The position numbers were made by a program, and so were the translations under genes. The notes under the pieces were generated by a model. That model searched no databases and was not told the DNA's origin. It worked only from the letters and a program-made list of their open reading frames with translations. This document shows, piece by piece, positions 11,242 to 22,403 of a stretch of 64,000 bases of DNA (positions are counted from its first letter, which is position 1; each line of letters starts with the position of its first letter). Source of the stretch: Tulasnella sp. 424 (Eukaryota; Basidiomycota; Agaricomycetes; Cantharellales; Tulasnellaceae); assembly GCA_019633425.1 (NCBI GenBank), contig WSUB01000058.1, positions 124,001 through 188,000 of the forward strand, read 5' to 3'.

Positions 11242-12222
11242 ATGAGCAGCACCAACTCCGTGTTTACTATTCCCGAACCAATACGCAAGTTCTTCTCTAG
11301 CTTTCCGCTACATACATACCCAGCCCCAGAAAATCCATACTCCAAGTCGATCACCAAACCAACGTTATGGATCGAGCCTCCACGAAAACTTGAGGTTGAC
11401 GAGAAAGACCATTTCAGTCGCGACGTCGAATGTCTCAAATGGCAAGCCTACCTCTCGTTAAGAGGAATCAAGGACTTTGACGTGCGGTGGGATGTGGCTG
11501 GGGAAGCTGGTGTCGGTGGACATCTCCCGACCTTGCAACTGCCCAACGGCAAGCTGCTCAGTACTTTACGGATACCCATGTGGGCGGATACCGTACAAAA
11601 TAGTCCGATCGATACGTTGGAAGGATACAAGGATGCGGAGGCTAGAGACGAAAGTCGGGCGTGGGTTTCTTTATTGGAAGGACCTGTGCATTCGGAGCTG
11701 GTGAGAACCCAACCTCACATTCCTTATTATCAGCATTTCATGAACAACGCTTCACTTTAGGAAATAGCGAATCCGAAAGAACGTACTCTAGCTGCTCTGC
11801 TCTCAGATAGCCCTCGACGCGCCTTAGAGAGCGTCATTCACCCACCACCCGCACCTTTATCCGGGATTTCCACACCGTTCCCGCCATCTGGCGTTCAAAT
11901 TCCGAGCTACCCGGTCTACCTTCGATACCGAAAGGCAATGCAGTCGCTTTCCGATCGTCTGGGTACGGACGAGTGGTTGTTAGGGTCGAGGTACGCGATA
12001 TAATTTTCACAAATGTCGAAGCGGACTGCTAACGCGTAACTTGACCGACGCTATTCTAGTTCTCCGACAGCTCTCGATGCACTTCTCTTTGCTTACCTCT
12101 ATACCGCTCTTCAAAGTCCTCTGGCCGTCAGACGAGAAGTAGAACGACACCCCAACCTGACTAATTGGGAGAGGAGGGTTCGCTCCATGGTGACACCGCA
12201 GAAAGATGCCTCTACGTCATGA
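11242..12222 (+). CDS. Metaxin-like / SAM complex subunit of the mitochondrial outer membrane
   Basis: Exons 11242-11700, 11761-11990 and 12060-12222 give 283 residues. The N-terminal thioredoxin-like half has a metaxin signature, DVECLKWQAYLSLRGI followed by DVRWDVAGE and GHLPTLQL. The C-terminal half has the GST-like helix TALDALLFAYLYTAL. Metaxins and fungal Sam35/Sam37 sort beta-barrel proteins into the outer membrane. There is no obvious C-terminal membrane anchor in the last 40 residues (charged, ending MVTPQKDASTS), so attachment may be through partners. Which of Sam35, Sam37 or a metaxin paralogue it corresponds to cannot be decided here. Confidence 0.75.
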
Positions 12223-12515
12223 ACCTTAATTAGATTATTCTAGAGAATGTCAAGGGTTTCTTGTTTCGAACACTAAGCAATAAAAACCTTGACGGTTATC
12301 CAAGCGAACAGAAGCGCGATGCCCGAACGGATGGACACCTCGGGCAGCATAACCAAGAATCGGTTCTGGAGCTCAGACACCACGCTATAGGAAAGGACTA
12401 CTAACTACCGTTCAACAGTGCTTCACCCTCCGTAATCCTGCTTGAAATTCGATGAGTGCTCAGTTCTATCACCGATGATCCTGTTTCAAGGCAGCTCAAG
12501 TGTCTTCTGCATTCA
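12223..12515. other. Intergenic
   Basis: I see no gene or clear signal between the metaxin-like gene and the SSP remnant. Confidence 0.4.
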
Positions 12516-12847
12516 ACGTCATGGGAAGGCCTTTACTCCAAGGATAACAGCAGGACCTCTACTTCAAAGAATCCGCCGCTACACTCCAGACAAATATCGA
12601 TGGCGACGCTCAAGGCCGACAGTTTACCGCCTATGCCGGATGGGCCCAGCGCAACACAGATGGCAAAAGTTCAATTGCTACAAGGTATGGATTCGAGGTT
12701 GAGATGACATAGATGCTGAGAGTTATAACGGCATGTACGTATGAAACACTATCGGACAACGGTCGCCGACTCTTTTCCTGGGGCCCTCCGGGCCCAGACG
12801 GGAGTGGCCGCGGGATCACCTGCCAAGCGATTTACCACTGTGTTTAG
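12516..12847 (+). pseudogene. Decayed 3' half of an SSP-A family gene
   Basis: This stretch matches exons 3 and 4 of the A-type secreted protein genes, from the segment encoding QQQDLYFKESAATLQ to the terminal stop. Exons 1 and 2 with the signal peptide are missing. Near the start of the match extra bases interrupt the usual WEGQQQ coding sequence. One A is missing from the run coding DGKKFNC (about 12666), which shifts the frame. The last intron ends TATCG instead of TATAG, so the acceptor is lost too. The DNA downstream (to about 12960) also matches the flank of the A units. Confidence 0.85.
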
Positions 12848-13312
12848 ATACACCGGATCTAGCTAGCCCTTTTACTTTCTCCTCGAGAATTACATGCCTG
12901 TGCACCTATCCCGCGTGAATCGCCTCTTTAGAAAACCAGCGCCAAGAAGTCTCATTTATGTTCCTCGGCGGGGTAGAATTTCGTGTGAGAGGGTCTTCAG
13001 TCGGCCAGAACAAACAACGGAGAACAGAGTACTTTGGACTAGTGCCCTCCATCTAGCTCGGAGTCATCAAGACCAAAGGAAAGCCTGTGAGTTAAAATGC
13101 ATTTTAGAGGGGTTTGCAGACGACGGGACGTTCCTAATCAAATCGAACGCATCCCCGGAACAAGATCGACACAGCACAGACGTACGGATTTCCAGCATTT
13201 CAGCCAGCACGACACACAGCTTACAATTTCATACAGCAACATGCGTTACATGAACTAAAGTCGGATATCAAAAAACGAATTCCGGTCGATCTCGAAATGT
13301 CCCCGTGAAACA
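12848..13312. other. Intergenic; first ~110 bp match SSP-A flank
   Basis: The first part matches the 3' flank of the A-type genes in inverted form relative to A1-A3. The rest shows no supported gene. Confidence 0.5.
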
Positions 13313-15771
13313 TTACTGGGCCTCGGCTGGTTTGAGTTTTTGACGGGCTTCAGCGGCGCGGTTTATTGCTTCTGCTGCATCTTGAGTGGGTCCGATTTCT
13401 TCAAAAATTCCAGCCGCTTGTTCATAAAGGCGTATCGCGTCCTCGAGCTGATCCTGGTCGTAATGGACGTCGGCAAGGCTCATCAGAGCCCAGGCCGCTC
13501 CGCTTCTGTCGCCAATGTCGATACAAATTTGCAGGCTTTCGGAGAAAAGTTGAACGGCCTGGCTGTACTGGGATTGAAGCCGATGCACCTCAGCGAGACC
13601 CCACAAAGCGTTGGTTCTTCCTTGCCTGTTGCCGATGTCGGTGCTGATTTGGATGGCCTCGGAGTATAACGGAACAGCTTCGCCGTATTCGTTTTGAGCT
13701 CGATGCACATGAGCGAGACCACGCAAAGCGTCGGCTTTCCCGTGCCTGTCACCAATGTCCGTGCAGACTTGGACGACTTCGGAGTAAAGCTTCGCGGCTT
13801 CGCTGTACTCGTGCTGAGCTCTATGCACATCGGCAAGACCACGCAAAGCATCGGCTTTCCCGTGTGTGTCGCCGATTTCTGTGCAGGTTTGGATGACCTC
13901 GGAGTAGAACTTTGTGGCTTCGCTGTATTCGCCTTGACTACGATGCACCCCGGCAAGACCCCACAAGGCGTCGGCTCTTCCTCGTCTGTTGCCGACGTCG
14001 GTGTAGATTTGGACGACCTCCGAGTAGAGCTGAACGGCCTTGTTGTAATTGTTTTGACCCCGATTCACTTCGGCGAGACCAAAGAGAGCATCGGCTTTTG
14101 CTGCATTGTCCGCGGTCTCCGTGCAGATGTCCAAGGCTTCGGTGAGAAATTTTGACGCGTTGACATAGTCATTCTGAATTCTATGCATTTGTCCCATTTT
14201 GATAAGAAGTTCAGGAGAGAGATTTTGCGAAACTGAGGTATTTGCAGCCCGCTGCCGATCTGGAACAATCATGGGCTACGTAGCGGCAGGTTAAATTGCG
14301 TTCAAGTGACCCAAAAACCAGGGCCACTCGCCATCCGATTCATGAACTTTCTACAAGTCCCAGCCGTTGGCCGCTTACTGGGATCGATGCTCCAACACAT
14401 GATCATTAGAGAGTAAAGTTCCCGTATCAACACCATGCTGGCGTGGTCAGCGACGGACGGGAGGTTCCCTTGGATGACGTGTATGACAACGACGGAGTCC
14501 TTTAGGATATTTTGAAACGGAATTGAATTTGTCATAACCTATTTTAGCATTGATTGTAAGCTTCTATATAACAATTCTCAAGTCTTGATGTACCTCATAA
14601 AACACCCAGCCCAATGCCCAGATATCACTCCAGAGGCCAGGTTCATCATCCATGAGCAACTCTGGAGGAGCCCAGCGGAGTGTATATTGATTGCCCGTCA
14701 GTGTCATGGTATTAGTGGCTTCACAAAGTTTCGTCTCGAGCAAGAGTGTTGGCTGCGCTCCGTTTTCGCTTCTTTCGGGTTGCACGGGAGGATCCGTTCG
14801 CGTAAGATGACGGGCGGAACCGAAGTCCGTGATGACGGCGCGATGTTTTAAGTTCACCAACACGTTGACCTATGCAGCTTAGAGTTAAGCCTACCAAGTG
14901 ACATATCGCAGTAACATCCGGACCCACCGATTTGAGGTCGCCATGGTAGATCGACGGACTCTGAGTGTGAAGGTACTCCACTCCTCTCGCCACGTCATGG
15001 ATCTGGGGTACCGTTTCTCAGATGTGACTTGTAGGATAGGATCCTGACCTTACCAGCCAGATTCGCTCCGGAATCTCCCAGTCGCCTGCGGCCACAAAGT
15101 CCTTTAAATTCCCGCCAGCTGCCCAGGGAAAGATAAGCCAGACCCTATCCTCCGCCAGATCTTCAACAAATCCTTCAAGCTTGATGACATTTTCGTGACA
15201 AAGTTTGGTCAAGAATCCTGCTTCTCGGAGTGCCAGCTAAGAGGAATTAGCGCGCCGTCCGAAAGCCCGACTCGACGGGATAGCTCGTTCTCACCCCAAA
15301 TACTCGTTCTTTGTCTGTTCCACTCTCGAAGTTCAGCTCTTTTACTGCTACGGCCTAGTATGTGGAACTCAGCGATTCGTGTAGGAAATAAGTCTAAATG
15401 GCACTGACCTTTCGGCTGGATATTCCACCACCAGACTTTTTATCACCTGAGGTATCCGCTGAATCGTCCACGCTACTCTCAGAACTGGAGGTAGAAACCA
15501 AAAACGCTCGTGAAACCCTCGCATGTCCCCCACGAAACTCGGGGGCGTCTTCCTGAAATTCGATCGAGGCTGGATCGATTCGCCATGCTGCAAGATTCTG
15601 GAGTTTATCTCTCTAGATAGAAAGAAGCTTTGGTGAGCGCTTATGATAGTTATTCGTAATCTAGATTCGATGTACTAATTTGCTGCCTGGTTGGGGCGTC
15701 CAGCCAGAATTGCCTGAATCGGACCCTTGGGCACCACGACGCTCGATGTCCTCGTTTTGGTCCACTTGCAT
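13313..15771 (-). CDS. Protein kinase-TPR fusion protein
   Basis: Eight exons on the complement (15676-15771, 15409-15612, 15295-15354, 15054-15236, 14928-15002, 14594-14869, 14311-14538, 13313-14251) give 686 residues; every exon is a multiple of three. The kinase domain has the ATP lysine in AVAVKEL, HENVIKLEG, the catalytic loop YHGDLKSVNVLVN, DFGSA, WAPPELL, DIWALGWVFYE and a C-lobe ending RPTAGTCRKF. All catalytic residues are present, so it should be active, most likely Ser/Thr or TKL-type. The last exon encodes about seven TPR units of 40 residues that are very similar to one another (GKADALRGLA.VHRAQ.EYSEA). The start may instead be an in-frame ATG at 15957. TPRs suggest partner binding; the pathway is unknown. 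Confidence 0.85.
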
Positions 15772-17048
15772 CGGATGGTTTGAGTTGAAAAGGACCGAAG
15801 ATTTGATGGGTCGGTGGTCAAGTAGGAGCTTCGCTGAGGGGGAGGAAGCGAAAGGAGGTGGTATGAGGGTGTTCTCTGGTATCCCGGGTCCGGAGGAAAC
15901 AAATATGATTATATAGCGGCTTGGACTTGGCCAATCGTCCGAGTTTGACCCATACATATGGTAGAATAACTTTAATTAGGGACCTTTTATAGTCTATTAT
16001 GTAAGATATATATACAGAAGAAAGACATTAATAACTGGGACAGGATGACGTGCTTAGGTCGCAGTAGAATGGGACCCCAAAGACCCCAAACCGAACATCC
16101 CGCTTCGCCGAACATCTGCCGAACCCTTTCTGAGAAGCGAGGCGTTTCAGGTGGGTTCGTGCAGACCCCCCTCTGCTGTTGGCTCTGTCTCAGACTGCCT
16201 GGCCGAGAGTGCCCGAATAGGAGGACAGGCAGGCTGAGGCCTTGAGACTAGGACTAAAGGTGTACCGGTACTACCATCAACCTGCTGGATCGACGGGGAC
16301 TAGGGGTGTGCCGGTATCGCAAGCCCGCTCGCGAGAGCCGCCAGGACCTGAAAATGCACGGAATGTGTTACAGCTGCGCGATTTTTAGGCATGCTTACAT
16401 AAAGGAAACGTCGCCGACATATCGCCCGGACGTCCTAAGAACATGACTCAACTTTTGCCCGCATTAGCTGTCGTATTTCCCCTTTCAAATCGCGCATTTC
16501 ACGCACTATGTATCGTAAACACGCGTTGGGAATTTGTCCTCGTTCGTAGCAGCACCCGGCGGTTAAGTGCTCTACTCCTCGGTTCGAGTTGACGCTATTT
16601 TGAGTCATGCCCATCATTTCTGCCTTGTGTGACCGGACCGCGATATGACACTCTCAAACGATAGCTTACCCAGACACAGAAGCTTTCGTGCTCCGTTGTG
16701 TCTCAAATGGTGGTGGTTGAGTTGACAGTTGACGTTACGATGCAACTGTCGCAGTGACCATAATACTCTGACCGAGATATCTGACCGAGATACATACTTA
16801 TTCGCTTCCAACCACACGACTCGCTTCATAATAGACTGAAAATTCTGGTCTGACCATCAATGATCCGCAATCAACGGCGACATCTCCCTCAGACGGCGTC
16901 TCCGATCGTCCGCCGGAGATCGCTTTGTAGCCGCCCCGGGAGTGTTCCTGGGTGTATGAAGTTGCTAAAGAGGCGATTCACATGGGATAGGCGTACAAGT
17001 GTGCATTTATCGAGTAGAAAGTAGAAGGGCTAGCTAGACCTGGGGTGT
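15772..17048. other. Intergenic
   Basis: No supported gene. The last 200 bp belong to the A-type duplication unit of SSP-A2. Confidence 0.5.
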
Positions 17049-17781
17049 CTAAACACAGTAGTAAATGGTCTGACAGGTGATCCCGCGGCCACTCCCATCT
17101 GGACCCGGAGGACCCCAAGAGAAGAGTTGGCGACCGTTGTCCTATAGTGTTTCATGCATGCACACCGTTAGAACTCTTACATACCCACGTCATTTCAACC
17201 TTGAATCCATACCTTGTAACAGTTGAACTTTTTTCCATCCGTATTGCGCTGGGCCCATCCGGCATAGGCGGTGAACTGTCGGGTTCCAGCGTCGCTGTCG
17301 ATGTGTGTCGAAAGTGTAGCAGCGGATTCTTTGAAGTAGAGGTCCTGCTGCTGTCCTTCCCAATGAAGGTAGTCGCCTGACAATTGAGAGATATGGATTA
17401 GCTCGTGGGGTCGTATCCGGCTTCAAAGTGGGTTCACCTCCGGCACCCCAGTTTCTGTACTCGTTGGAAAGCGAGTTGGGACTCTGTGGGTTAGAAGTAG
17501 CATAAGGAGTTGTCAGTGAGCTTTGGTCTAGATTCAAGAAACGCGAACATTGGACTCACATCATGTCCGCTCTGGGAGAAGTCGACGTTCGAGTACCACG
17601 TCGCGTAGGACGCGGTATACGACGACTTCCCATCAGATCGCTGACAATTGGCAAGGTAGTTGACTTCGCCGCCTCTCTTGACCAGAGTCTCATTGCGAGA
17701 TGCGACGTCGGGAATGGCGACAGCAGCGATGAAAGAAGGAAGAAGAGAGAGTGATGTGAGATAAAGAGCGGAGAACTTCAT
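17049..17781 (-). CDS. SSP-A2: small secreted protein
   Basis: Exons on the complement: 17560-17781, 17438-17483, 17213-17376, 17049-17141; 174 residues with exon lengths identical to A1. The N-terminus is MKFSALYLTSLSLLPSFIAA, the Kex2 site is LVKR at residues 33-36, and the last exon encodes GPPGPDGSGRGITC and ends YYCV. Differences from A1 include YATWYSN for YVAWYSN and a WGAGG turn for WATAG. The second exon is only 46 nt. It has no disabling change. Confidence 0.87.
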
Positions 17782-17889
17782 TGTGTTTTTCTGTGGAAAG
17801 AGATTTAGAAGAGGATCTGAGTGAAGGAGTGTGGGTAGGCGGGGTGAAATGTGCTGGATGATGTTGAGCAGGATGTCCCAGCTACCACC

Positions 17890-17900
17890 GTCTTATATAG
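17890..17900 (-). promoter_or_regulatory. TATA box of SSP-A2
   Basis: CTATATAAGA on the minus strand, about 115 bp upstream of the ATG and in the same position as in the other A copies. Confidence 0.55.
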
Positions 17901-19171
17901 CCAAACGTTTGAATGTTGTATTGACCGCGTATGTTGACCTAGCAGTTGAAAACATTAATTTTGACGACGCCTTTCTGCGATGGTGGGACTTCTCTAGCCT
18001 ATGCCGCTTGCTGTGCTCTCTAAGCGCTCATCGCAAGGAAGTGCGACTACCATATAGAGCATACGCGAATGTGAATACCATCCAAGCTTAAGCGCCATTG
18101 GAAGGCTTGCGAATGTACCCGAGTCGGAGATTGCATATGCGCGGAGAACTGAGTCAATGCGGGACTTGAAACGCATACTAGACAACGGGCCTCGGGGGCT
18201 TGTTTCCCTTGCAAGTGCGGGGAGTGTGGTTACCGGCATAAGGCATAGTCTTTGCATAGTTACAGCTCGAGAAGCCATGCCTCTACGAGAGAGAATGTTC
18301 AAGGAGACTTGCTCTGGTGTCTTTGATTGACTTCTGGAACAAGGGCAATGCGGCGCCTGGGGGAGTTTGAATGGGTACTTTTTCTTGCTCCGTTGTACTA
18401 TAAACTCTAATTCAGACGGAAATCAGTTGAACCGAGTTATTACTGTCGTCAAGTCGAAATTGTGAGGGGGAGGATCATAGTTGGTGGCCCAACCCGCGGA
18501 TTCAATTTCCGGAATCCATTCTCCGGTGCCTCCGAATGATAAATGCCGCACCGCAAGTCCCTGAACATGCACCCCTCTAACCCCTTCGTCCACTTGAACT
18601 AATTCCGGTCAGTTTCAGAAATACCCAAAATTAATGACGCTTAGTGCATCGACGTCACTCGCGAGAGTAGTCATGGCCTATGCCGGGAGCTTAGGGATGT
18701 GCCAGTATGGTGGACTCACTGCATCGACGTGAACCTTTTTGGCTTTCTTTCCCTCCGCTCATTATCCTGGTCTCCTCAGAGGAATGTAGTTGGAACCTCG
18801 ATTGGCTTCTGACTCGTCATCGTCGTTATAGCAGGTGTCCGTTGTTTGCCTCTCATAACTCACTGCAGTCCGGTCCTTGGGACAATGTATTGCTTGTGAT
18901 ATTGACAAAATGGCCTGAAAATGGAGGTACGAAGGCCCTACCGTAGGCGAGGCTTCACATTAGACTGAAGACTCTGGTCTGACCATTACTGTAATGAACG
19001 GCGACAATTCCCTCGGGCGGCGTCTCCGATCGTCCGCCCTATATCGCTTGTAGCCGCTCTGGGAGCGCTCCTGGGCGTATAAAGCTGCTAAAGAGGCGAT
19101 TCACGCGGGATAGGCGCACAAGCATGCATTTATCGAGTAGAAAGTGGACCGGTTAGTTTTACAGGGGGTAT

Positions 19172-20078
19172 CTAAACACAGTAGTAAATCGCCTGGCAGG
19201 TGATCCCGCGGCCACTCCCATCTGGACCTGGAGCGCCCAAAGAGAAGAGTTGGCGACCGTTGTCCTATGGTTTTCCATACGTGCACGCCGTTAGAACTCT
19301 TACGTATCCACGCCATCTCAACCTCGAATCCATACCTTGTAGCAGTTGAACTTTTTGCCATCCGTGTTGCGCTGGGCCCATCCAGCATAGGCGGTAAACT
19401 GTCGGCTTTGAGCGTCGCCGTCGATATTCNNNNNNNNNNNNNNNNNNNNNNNNNNNNNNNNNNNNNNNNNNNNNNNNNNNNNNNNNNNNNNNNNNNNNNN
19501 NNNNNNNNNNNNNNNNNNNNNNNNNNNNTTTTTGCCATCCGTGTTGCGCTGGGCCCATCCAGCATAGGCGGTAAACTGTCGGCTTTGAGCGTCGCCGTCG
19601 ATATTAGTCTGGAGTGTAGCGGCTGATTCTTTGAAGTAGAGGTCCTGCTGCTGTCCTTCCCAGCGAAGGTAGTCGCCTAACAAGTAAGAGACAGGGTGAG
19701 CTTACAGGCCCGGATCTAGCTTCAAGTGGGTTCACCTCCAGTAGCCCAGTTCCTGTACTCGTTGGAAAGCGAGTTGGGACTCTGTGGATCAAGAGTGGGA
19801 TAAGGGGTTGTCAGTGAATTTCGATCCAGATCAAGAAATGCGAACATTGGGCTTACATCATGGCCGCTCTGGGAGAAGTCGACATTCGAGTACCACGCGA
19901 CGTAGGATGCGGTATACGACGACTTGCCATCGGATCGCTGACAATTGGCAAGGTAGTTGACTTCGCCGCCTCTCTTGACCAGAGTCTCATTGCGAGATGC
20001 GACGTCAGGAATGGCGACGGCAGCGATGAAAGAAGGAAGAAGAGAGAGTGATGTGAGATAAAGAGTGGAGAACATCAT
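19172..20078 (-). CDS. SSP-A3: small secreted protein, interrupted by an N gap
   Basis: Exons on the complement: 19857-20078, 19736-19781, 19336-19676 (contains the gap), 19172-19264. The product begins MMFSTLYLTSLSLLPS and is otherwise very like A1 and A2. Exactly 77 bp (19352-19428 and 19529-19605) are repeated on the two sides of the N run. Counting the repeat once shortens exon 3 to 164 nt, the length in every sister gene, and restores the frame. The gene is therefore probably intact at 174 residues and the break belongs to the assembly. Confidence 0.82.
19430..19528. other. Assembly gap (run of N) with repeated flanks
   Basis: A 99-base N run sits inside exon 3 of SSP-A3. The sequence to its right repeats the sequence to its left, which suggests two contig ends that overlap but were not merged. 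Confidence 0.9.
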
Positions 20079-20187
20079 TGTGTTTATCTGTGGAAAGATA
20101 TTTAGAAGAGGATCTGAGTGAAGGAGTGTGGGTAGGCGGGTGAAATTCGCTGAGTGATGTTGAGCAAGGATGTCCCAGCTACCACCG

Positions 20188-20198
20188 TCTTATATAGC
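20188..20198 (-). promoter_or_regulatory. TATA box of SSP-A3
   Basis: CTATATAAGA on the minus strand about 115 bp upstream of the ATG. Confidence 0.5.
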
Positions 20199-21554
20199 TA
20201 GACGTTTGAATGTTGTATTGGCCGGGTATGTTGACCCAGTAGTTGAAAACATTCATTTTGACGATGCCTTTCTGCGATGGTGGGACTTCTCTCGCCTATG
20301 CCGCTTCCTGTGCTGTATAAGCGCTCATCGCAAGGAAGGACAACTACCGTATAGGACATATGCGGATCTCATCCGAATCTAGGCAACACTTGAAGGTCTT
20401 GCACGTGACCCGGAGCCGGAGATTGCATATGCGCGGACTGCTGAGTCGATGGTGGACTTAAAACGCCTAGACCGGGGGGGGGGTTGTGTCCAAGAACACC
20501 AGTGTGGTTACCGGCATAAGAGTAATCTTGGTATAGCTGTGACTCCGGTAAATGCACGCAGATGCGACAGAAGGTACCACGGTATTTGCTGCGGTATTAT
20601 TGATTAACGTTTGGAGGTTGGGCAATTCGTCAACTGCAGCGAGTCAGGATGAGTAATTTTTCAAGCTCCGTTGTACCATGAGCTTCAATTCCAGCAGAGC
20701 CCAAATAAAATGGGTCCTAATGATTGTCAAGTTGGCATAGTGAAGTGAGGATCATAGTTGGTGGCCCGACCCGCAAATTCAATCTCTGACACCACCAATG
20801 GACTATCTGGTGAGAGGCAATATCGTCGTCATTGTTAATTATTTTGAAACGGACGAGATCTATTTCAAGTACGCGAAGGGGTTGGCGTGGTGTAGGTTCA
20901 GGGCCTGGCGGCATTTACCGTTTGGAGGGCCCGGAGAACACGTGTCGGAAATTGAATTCGCGGGTCCGGCCACCAAAAATGATCCTCACCTCACGATGCC
21001 AACCTGACGACAATCACAGCTCGTTTCAATTGATTCAGCTGGAATTGGAGTTCATGGTGGAACGGAGCTAGAAAAAGTACCTATTCGGACTCCCTCAGAT
21101 CTGCCTGTCACACAACGCGTTGCTCTTGTTCCAAAAGTAAATCAACGATACCAAAGCAAATCTCTTTGAACATTCTCTCTCCTCGGAGAATGACTCCTTG
21201 AGCTGCAACTATGTCAAGACTATTCCTTATGCCGGTAACCACACTGCTGCATTTGGAAACAAACCTCTGCTGTCTATGCGTTTTAAGTCCACCATCGACC
21301 CAGCAGTCCGCGCATATGCAATCTCCGGCTCCGAGTCACGCGCAAGGCCTTCGAATGCTACCTAAATTTGGACAGGATCCGCATTCACGTATGTCCTATA
21401 TGGTAGTCGCACTTCCTTGCGATGAGCGCTTGAAGAGCACAGCAAGCGGCATAGGTTAGAGAAGCCCCACCAACGCAGAAAGGCATCGTCCAAATTAATG
21501 TTTTCAACTGCTAGGTCAATATACCTAGCTAATAAATTATCAAACACTCTAGTT

Positions 21555-21565
21555 CTATAAGAGGA
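21555..21565 (+). promoter_or_regulatory. TATA-like element of SSP-A4
   Basis: CTATAAGAGG lies about 115 bp upstream of the ATG, at the position of the TATA box in the other A copies. Confidence 0.45.
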
Positions 21566-21671
21566 TGGCAGCCTGGGCAACCTGCTCAACATCACTCAAC
21601 GCATTTCAACCCTCCTACCCACAGTCCTTCACTCACATCCTCTTCTAAATATCTTTCCAAAGAAATACACC

Positions 21672-22403
21672 ATGAAGCTCTCCACTCTTTATATCATATC
21701 ACTCTCTCTTCTTCCATCTCTCATCGCTGCCGTCGCCATTCCCGACGTCGCATCTCGCAATGAGACTCTCGTCAAGAGAGGCGGCGAAGTCAGCTACCTT
21801 GCCAATTGTCAACGATCTGACGGGGAGTCGTCGTATACCGCATCGTATGCGGCGTGGTACTCGAACGTTGACTTCTCTCAGAGCGGACATGATGTAAGTC
21901 CAATGTTTGCGTTTCTTGATCTGGATCGAAACTTGCTGACAACTCGTTATTACACTCTTGACCAACAGAACCCTAACTCGCTTTCCAATGAGTACAGGAA
22001 CTGGGGTGCCGGAGGTGAACCCACTTTGAAGCCGGATACGACCCCACGAGCTAATCCATTTCTCTTCATTGTCAGGCGACTATCTTCACTGGGAAGGACA
22101 GCCTCAGGACCTCTACTTCAAAGAATCAGCTGCTACACTCTCGACACACATCGACAGCGACGCTGGGACCAGACAGTTTACCGCCTATGCCGGATGGGCC
22201 CAGCGCAACACGGATGGCAAAAAGTTCAACTGTTACAAGGTATGGATTCGAGGTTGAGATTGCGTAGATACCTGAGAGTTCTAACGACGTGCGCGCCTGA
22301 AACATTATAGGACAACGGCCGCCAACTCTTCTCTTGGGGCCCTCCGGGTCCAGATGGGAGTGGCCGCGGGATTACCTGCCAGACGATTTACTACTGTGTT
22401 TAG
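21672..22403 (+). CDS. SSP-A4: small secreted protein
   Basis: Exons 21672-21893, 21969-22014, 22076-22239 and 22311-22403 give 174 residues with the same phases as the other A genes. It reads MKLSTLYIISLSLLPSLIAA at the start and ends YYCV. Small changes include VSYLANC for VNYLANC, a NPNSLSNEY exon 2 start and GQPQDLYF for GQQQDLYF. It is divergent from A3, with 1.6 kb between start codons. Confidence 0.87.

Larger units (their letters stand above)
16850..18955 (-). repeat. A-type segmental duplication unit carrying SSP-A2
   Basis: The unit begins with a motif (CTGGTCTGACCAT, then GGCGTCTCCGATCGTCCGCC) that recurs at about 18972-19042, where the next unit starts, so A2 and A3 are direct head-to-tail copies. 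It includes the gene and about 1.1 kb of upstream DNA. Confidence 0.75.
18956..20795 (-). repeat. A-type segmental duplication unit carrying SSP-A3
   Basis: It follows the A2 unit directly in the same orientation and forms the left arm of a large inverted repeat with the A4 unit. Boundaries are approximate. Confidence 0.7.

Noticed and set aside
13483..14155. Regular 120 bp periodicity that could be read as a repeat array
   Set aside because: The period equals three times 40 residues and lies in the TPR exon; it is coding, not CRISPR or satellite.
14302..14535. Separate short kinase gene ending GPGFWVT
   Set aside because: A 59 nt intron (GTCACT...GGCAG) joins this exon in frame to the TPR exon, so one fusion gene is the simpler model.
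17994..18302. Open frame upstream of SSP-A2, partly repeated at 1303-1524 and 21211-21459
   Set aside because: The DNA is shared because the whole unit is duplicated, but the reading frame is not kept between copies; indels break it.
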